Of a stretch of DNA of 11,207 nt, positions 6,888 to 11,207 are shown piece by piece. The position numbers and the translations under genes are program-made. Position 1 is the first letter of the stretch. The number at the start of each line of letters is the position of its first letter. The notes below the pieces were generated by a model. The model was not told where the DNA came from and made no database searches. It was given only the letters and a program-made list of their open reading frames with translations. Origin of the DNA: Clostridia bacterium (GTDB lineage Bacteria; Bacillota; Clostridia; Oscillospirales; CAG-272); assembly GCA_900753295.1 (NCBI GenBank), contig CAADYQ010000137.1, positions 1 to 11,207 of the forward strand, in the 5' to 3' direction.

Positions 6888-7922
6888 TCATCTTCCCAGC
6901 GGAGGACAGACCGCCGGTTGGATCCTTGTATCATACGCGTGATAAAGCGCCCAGAGTTCCCGGAAACACTTTTGTGCCGTAACTGAATTCATCGGAATGA
7001 AATCGTGAGTATAAAGCTCGTAGTCGATCACGGCGCGCAGATATATTATCCTCCAACGCGGATCCTGCTTTGCCGCATCGGTCATTACCGCGTCAGCCTC
7101 GGTGACCAGCCTGTACGCCTCGCGTACCGCCGCCGGGAAATGCGGTGTTACCCTCAGTCTGCCGTCCGGCATTGTCTCTACCTTGCGCCCAAGAGTGATC
7201 TCAAGCAGTTCAACAGCGCGCAAAAGCGGCTCGGTATCGCTTATTCCGAAATAAAAACGCACATAATCTCTTACCGCATCTGCGGTATCCGCATGTGTAC
7301 CGCTGTAATGCGACATGCAGCAGAATTCGTTTATGTTTTCCCAGAAGCCCTCGGAATACGGGAAACCACCGTCAAGAACATCGCCGACCGATGAAAAAAA
7401 GTTATCGAGCCTCATTGTAAGCGGGTTCGCACCATATCCGCCCCACGGCTTGCCGCCCCACATACTGATCTCGGGGAAATCTATCACCGGACGTCCGCCG
7501 GGAGCTCCGTGTTCTGCAGTAAGCGGAATGAACTGACCGTCACCGTACACCGCCATGACGTATTCCGCCCACGGATATTTTCCCGATGATATCTTTTCGT
7601 AAAGGCGCTTTCCCTCATCGCGGAGATGCCTGTCGAAATGCCAGGTCGAAAGTATCAGCTTTGCATCGGGGAAATATTCGGAAAGCAGCGGCTTTACCGA
7701 TTCCTCGTACACCTTGATAAAACCGTTCTCACTCCAACGTGAGCATACATCGCAGGTGCAGCCGCCCTCGTCATACGCCCAGTATGCAAAATACTTTACC
7801 GGAACATCCGAAAAAAGTTCAAAAAACTCGCGGTGACAACGGCGTATCTCCTCCATGCCGCCCGGAAGGTTCGGACATATCTCTTTGTGAAGCTCGGCAT
7901 AATTTCGCCGCGCATATCCCAC
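6888..7922 (-). CDS. Putative glycoside hydrolase paralogue, C-terminal fragment after frameshift
   Basis: This 344-codon frame (GTG at 7922) carries the second part of a glycosidase-like protein whose first part ends in another frame. From HKEICPNLPGGMEEI it runs in parallel with the intact neighbour: FAYWAYDEGGCTCDVC, LILSTWHFDRH, VIDFPEISMWGGKPWGGYGANPL, LDGGFPYSEGFWENINEF and the end motif RWRIIYLRAVIDYEL all have counterparts. It therefore holds most of the presumed barrel and its acidic residues. GTG at 7922 has no convincing ribosome-binding site and falls inside the paralogous reading, so it is probably not a true start. The fragment makes sense only as the continuation of 7796-8545. 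A functional stand-alone product is unlikely. Confidence 0.7.
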   Translation of the reverse strand: MGYARRNYAELHKEICPNLPGGMEEIRRCHREFFELFSDVPVKYFAYWAYDEGGCTCDVCSRWSENGFIKVYEESVKPLLSEYFPDAKLILSTWHFDRHLRDEGKRLYEKISSGKYPWAEYVMAVYGDGQFIPLTAEHGAPGGRPVIDFPEISMWGGKPWGGYGANPLTMRLDNFFSSVGDVLDGGFPYSEGFWENINEFCCMSHYSGTHADTADAVRDYVRFYFGISDTEPLLRAVELLEITLGRKVETMPDGRLRVTPHFPAAVREAYRLVTEADAVMTDAAKQDPRWRIIYLRAVIDYELYTHDFIPMNSVTAQKCFRELWALYHAYDTRIQPAVCPPLGR

Positions 7923-8545
7923 GGTGCCGCTATATCCTCGGAACGGTCAAGAAACCCGGTATTTGAAAATAGTATCAGTGCGGGAGCTATCCCAAACTCT
8001 GCGGCACAGGCGAATATCTTCTTGAGCCTGTCTGCCATTTCGATTGCCTCGGGAGATTTGAACGATCTGTAATGCTGAGGAGCAAGGCAGAGCATGAGGG
8101 TATTACACCCCCAAAGCGCCAGATCCTCAATAAACGGCATTACATCCTCCATCGGGGCAACATGCCAAAAGTTGTAGAAATGAGATGCAAGATACATACC
8201 GCGCACCGAGCTTTTCTGCTCATGCTCTATCGGCAATGTCGGAGGCACAAAGCCACCGCGAAAGTCAAAGCTTCCACTCATAAAGAAACGTCCGAGCGCC
8301 GCATATACGGTGCAAAGATCGCTTGCGGTGACAAGAGCGCCGCCTTTTCCGTCTTCAATGATCGAATAGCGATCCTTTTTGTTTTCGGCTCCACCGACTC
8401 CACGCGGAACGAGGTCAAGTGTAACGGAATACCCGCCGTCACAGAGAGCACACCCACGGTGTTCAAGTATACGTCCGACAGTCTTTTTTATGCGCGCAAT
8501 ATCCTTTTCCGGGATATTAGCGCTCTTCAGAGTAAGAGTAAACAT
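7796..8545 (-). CDS. Putative glycoside hydrolase paralogue, N-terminal fragment before frameshift
   Basis: This frame holds the N-terminal alpha/beta domain (DRYSIIEDGKGGALVTASD, then VYAALGRFF) and the first barrel strands (SVRGMYLASHFYNFWH, LALWGCNTLMLCLAPQHY, LILFSNTGF) of a paralogue of the protein at 5235-6872. Similarity stops after about residue 214; the last 35 or so residues, to the stop at 7796, are out-of-frame translation (Arg/Phe-rich). Frames 8545-6888 together span 1658 bp, exactly one base short of 553 codons. I place the start at ATG 8545 rather than the in-frame ATG at 8581, because GAGG at 8551-8554 sits five bases upstream and 8581 would overlap the MBL gene. No signal peptide. 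The gap from the MBL gene's stop is 7 bp, and that TGA overlaps the Shine-Dalgarno. Confidence 0.7.
   Translation of the reverse strand: MFTLTLKSANIPEKDIARIKKTVGRILEHRGCALCDGGYSVTLDLVPRGVGGAENKKDRYSIIEDGKGGALVTASDLCTVYAALGRFFMSGSFDFRGGFVPPTLPIEHEQKSSVRGMYLASHFYNFWHVAPMEDVMPFIEDLALWGCNTLMLCLAPQHYRSFKSPEAIEMADRLKKIFACAAEFGIAPALILFSNTGFLDRSEDIAAPWDMRGEIMPSFTKRYVRTFRAAWRRYAVVTASFLNFFRMFR
7901..7909 (-). other. Site of probable single-base deletion splitting the glycosidase gene
   Basis: The coding strand reads GGC GAA ATT ATG here. Adding one A to the AAA run (7903-7905) gives GGC GAA AAT TAT GCC GAG, so the protein continues as MRGENYAELHKEICPN, which joins the two homologous halves in register with the neighbouring paralogue. 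The surrounding bases do not form a standard X-XXY-YYZ slippery heptamer in the incoming frame, so programmed frameshifting is unlikely. An assembly or sequencing error in a homopolymer, or a recent real mutation, fits better. Confidence 0.8.
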
Positions 8546-8548
8546 TTT

Positions 8549-8555
8549 TACCTCA
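8549..8555 (-). promoter_or_regulatory. Shine-Dalgarno overlapping the upstream stop codon
   Basis: The coding strand reads TGAGGTA. The TGA that ends the MBL hydrolase gene (8553-8555) shares bases with GAGG, the ribosome-binding site five bases before ATG 8545. This decides the start of the glycosidase N-terminal fragment and implies translational coupling with the MBL gene. Confidence 0.7.
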
Positions 8556-9797
8556 CAGCACCCTTTCTGCTTCGTTATCAAGCACGCGCGACGTGCCGGG
8601 GATATACGGAATATCCAATTCGGTTATCCGGTTTGCCGCGTTGAGTATCTCCTTGACATGCAGCTCGTTCGCAAGATGCGAGTTCGCTTTGTCTCCGAGA
8701 TAAACGGTGAGCGCCTCATCGGATGTCGTGTATGTGGCGACATCGGGATCGATGGCGGTATACACCTCCACGGTCCCGCCCTTTCCGCCGTGATGCGCCG
8801 TCTGGCAGAGGTCCGACTTCAGATACGAGCCGTACATCGCAGTAAGGATATCATTTTCGGCGATGCAAGCATCGGCGAGGAACATCATGCTGTATCCTGC
8901 CATGCGAACGCGGAAGACCACAGATGTATTGTTCCAGTCGCGGGTATCGCGCCATGAACGGGAGGAGGTTATGAAATCCTCCTGAGTGGCAAGGAACTCT
9001 ATCTTCGCGCCGCCGATATCCCGGACCTCGCCGCTGTGTATTTTTGTTACCTTTCCCCCGCGGTTGAATGCGCGGAAATTCGCTATCGACCGCTGACGCA
9101 AAAAGTATTCGTTCTTTTCGAACCAATCGATACAGTCGCGCTCTCCGGGATAGTTGCATATCAGCTCGTCTATACGCACCTCGGGGCAGTCGTAATATTT
9201 CTCGGTGAACTTTATCAGCCCTCCGGTATGATCATTGTGCGTATGGCTGATGATCCACGCCGCTATAACTATATTCTCCGGGTCCGGCGCCTGCTTTTTC
9301 AGCACGTTCATTATACCGTCCGCAAATGCGTCGTTTGCCACTCCGCCGTCGATAACGATGAACCTACCGTCCTCAAGCCGCAGAATGTAGCACATAAGCC
9401 CGCAGTTTACGGGAACGCCGCGGAAATAGTTGTTCTGCATGAACGTTCTGCCGATCTGCGTGAGCAGCGGCGCGCATATTTTTTCACCGCAGACGTCGGA
9501 CGCGGAATCGCTCATATTCTCCGCCGGCTCGACGATAACGCGGAAGGTCGAATTGAACGGCGTGTAATATGAAGTGACTCCGTAAGCGCCGCTCCGGTAT
9601 ACCGCAAACAGATTCCCCGCCGCCGCGCGTCCGCCGACCTGCGCAAAGCCCTCACCGGTAAGTCGCCGGCACCAGCCGCGCCATTCGTCAGCCGATGAAT
9701 TTTCTTTTATTATCTGATAAGCCCCGTCGCCGTCGGCGTGCACAAACGCGCCGGACGGCAATTCGGGTATTACCGACAGTATTTTATCTTGTACCAT
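8553..9797 (-). CDS. MBL-fold metallohydrolase (ComEC C-terminal-like), short paralogue
   Basis: A 414-residue metallo-beta-lactamase-fold hydrolase. The metal-site signature HTHNDHTGG is at 185-193, preceded by FIVIDGGVAND (146-156) and followed by a second-half motif MMFLADAC with Asp309, LKSDLCQTAHHGGKGGT at 326-342 and a PDVATYTTSDEA block. This arrangement matches the soluble C-terminal domain of ComEC/Rec2-type proteins, but no membrane segments are present. Residues 1-130 are a separate domain also found in the upstream paralogue (YQIIKENSS, GNLFAVYRSG, NSTFRVIVEPAENMSD). There is no signal peptide, so the product is probably cytoplasmic. The family hydrolyses phosphodiesters, lactones, thioesters or similar bonds; the substrate here is unknown, though the neighbours suggest a carbohydrate derivative. 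GAGGT at 9805-9809, seven bases upstream, fixes the start. It lies 45 bp after the first MBL gene. Confidence 0.85.
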   Translation of the reverse strand: MVQDKILSVIPELPSGAFVHADGDGAYQIIKENSSADEWRGWCRRLTGEGFAQVGGRAAAGNLFAVYRSGAYGVTSYYTPFNSTFRVIVEPAENMSDSASDVCGEKICAPLLTQIGRTFMQNNYFRGVPVNCGLMCYILRLEDGRFIVIDGGVANDAFADGIMNVLKKQAPDPENIVIAAWIISHTHNDHTGGLIKFTEKYYDCPEVRIDELICNYPGERDCIDWFEKNEYFLRQRSIANFRAFNRGGKVTKIHSGEVRDIGGAKIEFLATQEDFITSSRSWRDTRDWNNTSVVFRVRMAGYSMMFLADACIAENDILTAMYGSYLKSDLCQTAHHGGKGGTVEVYTAIDPDVATYTTSDEALTVYLGDKANSHLANELHVKEILNAANRITELDIPYIPGTSRVLDNEAERVL

Positions 9798-9810
9798 GTT
9801 TATGACCTCA

Positions 9811-9829
9811 GCTTTTGCCCCGCAAAAGC
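9811..9829 (-). other. Intercistronic stem-loop in the MBL-MBL spacer
   Basis: GCTTTTGC at 9811-9818 and GCAAAAGC at 9822-9829 form a perfect 8-bp stem with a 3-base loop. No U-run follows on the coding strand, so it is not a terminator. It sits one base before the GAGGT ribosome-binding site of the second MBL gene, and a 7-codon ATG-to-TGA frame runs through it (from 9832). It might tune translation or mRNA stability between the two paralogues. Confidence 0.5.
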
Positions 9830-9842
9830 ATCCTTCCTCGTA

Positions 9843-11207
9843 TCAGGGAAAGACGTTTCCCTTGTCGGTGACGATACAGCTTCCGGGTGTATAAGGAAGC
9901 GGGAATTCCGTTATCCGGTTCGCGCTGTTTACAGCCTCCTTCAGGTGGAGATCCGCAATAAGATGCGCGTTGTGAGCATCCTTTTTATAAAGTTCAAACG
10001 CCTCATCGGATGTGGTGAACAGCGCTACCTCCGGATCTATCATGTCGTAGACCTCTGACGTACCGCCCTCTCCTCCGTGGTGCGCCACCTGGCAGATATC
10101 GGACTTGAGCAGCTTGCCCCACATCCTTACGGCAATACCGTTTGAATCCACCTGTGAATCGCCGAGGAACATTATCCTTTCCCCAGCGACCGTCACGCGG
10201 AATATCATTGATGTGTTGTTCCAGTATTTTGTGTCGGAAAGCGTCCGTTTGTCTGTATAATAGTCCTCCTGGGTATAGAAGAACTCAAGCGCGGCGCCGC
10301 CGATATTGCGCGTCTCGCCGGTGTGTATCTTTGTGAGCTTCGCATTCGGATAGTACAGCTTCAAATTGTTGAGCGTGCTTTTGCGGTTGTTCAGCTCGCC
10401 GTCAGCCTCGCACGCATCGTTTGACGGGAAATTGCAGATAAGCTCGTCGAGCGTGACCTGTCTTCCCCATATCTCGCTGAACTTATTGAACCCGCCCGTG
10501 TGGTCATTATGCGTGTGCGTTATCACCCACGCGGCGATCCTTATGTTCTGCGGGTCGGGCGCCTGCGTGCGCAGCGTTTTCATTATGCCGTCGGCAAAGC
10601 CGGAAGTGGCAACGCCGCCGTCTATTACAATGTAGCTGCCGTCCTCAAGGCGTATAACAAAGCACATGAGTCCGCTGTTTACCGGAACGTCGCGGAAGGT
10701 ATTGCCGACCGAAAAGGTACGGCTTATCATAGTCAGACGTGCATCGCACACCTTATTTACGGATGCGGCGTCCGATCCACGGTCGCTCATATTGGAGTCC
10801 GGCTCCGCGATAATGCGGACCGTATTGTTGAACGCGGTGAAGTATGCGGTAAGTCCCACGCCGTCCTTACGGTACTGAGCAAAGCGATTACCGTTTTCTT
10901 CCCTTGTGAAGGTACGCTCAAAGCCAATGCCGTCCAGCTTGCCGAGATATGCGCTGTATGAATCGACAGAACTTTTGACTATCACAGCCTGATACGCCTT
11001 ATCCCCCACCGCATAGAATGCGGGGACCGCGCCGTCATATACCGGCATCGCGTCAAGCATTTCGCTCACGCTTCCGCTTATATCAAGCGTTTCCGGGATC
11101 TCGCCGCCTGCGGAGATAAGCTCCTTCATGCGCTTCACGGCGGTTGCAGTCGCCGTGTCGCTCCAGCCAAACACGACTATCTTGTGTCCGACAGTCTTTA
11201 TCGCGTA
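9843..11207 (-). CDS. MBL-fold metallohydrolase (ComEC C-terminal-like), N-terminus beyond window
   Basis: The frame is open to the right edge (454 codons in the window), so the GTG at 11174 is not taken as the start: in-frame residues YAIKTVGHKIV precede it without a stop. After about 45 residues that look like the end of another domain (GHKIVVFGWSDTATATAVKRM), a region shared with the second MBL protein follows (AYQAVIVKSS, NRFAQYRKDG, NNTVRIIAEPDSNMSD). The MBL domain comes next: YIVIDGGVATSGFADG, HTHNDHTGG (10517-10491), MFLGDS carrying a further metal-ligand Asp, LKSDICQVAHHGGEGGT and PEVALFTTSDEA. Metal ligands look complete, so an active di-metal hydrolase is likely. The two MBL proteins are tandem paralogues, but this one has extra N-terminal sequence and could be larger and exported; its signal region is not visible. 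Substrate unknown. Confidence 0.85.
   Translation of the reverse strand, partial: YAIKTVGHKIVVFGWSDTATATAVKRMKELISAGGEIPETLDISGSVSEMLDAMPVYDGAVPAFYAVGDKAYQAVIVKSSVDSYSAYLGKLDGIGFERTFTREENGNRFAQYRKDGVGLTAYFTAFNNTVRIIAEPDSNMSDRGSDAASVNKVCDARLTMISRTFSVGNTFRDVPVNSGLMCFVIRLEDGSYIVIDGGVATSGFADGIMKTLRTQAPDPQNIRIAAWVITHTHNDHTGGFNKFSEIWGRQVTLDELICNFPSNDACEADGELNNRKSTLNNLKLYYPNAKLTKIHTGETRNIGGAALEFFYTQEDYYTDKRTLSDTKYWNNTSMIFRVTVAGERIMFLGDSQVDSNGIAVRMWGKLLKSDICQVAHHGGEGGTSEVYDMIDPEVALFTTSDEAFELYKKDAHNAHLIADLHLKEAVNSANRITEFPLPYTPGSCIVTDKGNVFP

Noticed and set aside
7895..7925. Programmed -1 ribosomal frameshift in the glycosidase gene
   Set aside because: No X-XXY-YYZ heptamer in the incoming frame and no evident downstream structure; a lost base in the A-run is simpler.
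8546..8581. ATG at 8581 as start of the glycosidase gene
   Set aside because: It would overlap the MBL gene by 29 bases and lacks a clear ribosome-binding site, while ATG 8545 has GAGG at ideal spacing.
11172..11174. GTG at 11174 as start of the first MBL gene
   Set aside because: The frame stays open with protein-like sequence to the window edge and there is no Shine-Dalgarno before it, so the gene most likely begins outside.

Overview
The window is a tightly packed stretch of moderately GC-rich DNA in which every supportable gene lies on the minus strand, so transcription runs from position 11207 towards 1. Shine-Dalgarno sites are strong (AAGGAG, GAGG). The one surface protein ends in a Gram-positive-type cell-wall sorting tail (APDTG-D, hydrophobic segment, KRK). 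These features suggest a monoderm gut or rumen Clostridia-like bacterium, probably from a metagenome. The lineage is inference; no marker gene is present.

Layout in transcription order: a metallo-beta-lactamase (MBL)-fold hydrolase cut by the right edge (9843-11207); its shorter paralogue (8553-9797); a putative family-unassigned glycosidase broken by one frameshift (6888-8545); its intact paralogue (5235-6872); a secreted CBM9-like protein with a Thr/Glu/Ala/Pro-rich stalk and wall anchor (4223-5206); a 120-bp gap with tandem palindromes and a large hairpin; then an FGGY sugar kinase (2678-4102), an L-fucose/L-arabinose isomerase-like protein (1309-2667), a triosephosphate-isomerase homologue with archaeal-type motifs (593-1297) and a KpsF/GutQ-type SIS sugar-phosphate isomerase cut by the left edge (1-596). 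Apart from the 120-bp gap, spacers are 7-45 bp, or a 4-bp ATGA overlap, so this looks like one operon or two consecutive ones (upstream hydrolytic block, downstream catabolic block).

How they may work together (inference): the wall-anchored CBM9 protein would hold a glycan at the surface. An oligosaccharide would be imported by a transporter not seen here. The glycosidases and the second MBL hydrolase, which have no signal peptides, would trim it in the cytoplasm. The released aldose would be isomerised, phosphorylated by the FGGY kinase and processed by the two sugar-phosphate isomerase homologues. The substrate cannot be read from the sequence. Paired MBL hydrolases beside paired unassigned glycosidases and an unusual isomerase/kinase/TIM/SIS set are the best candidate for an undescribed system. 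No RNA genes, CRISPR arrays, insertion sequences, transporters or regulators were found. The only gene-free gap over 100 bp is 4103-4222.
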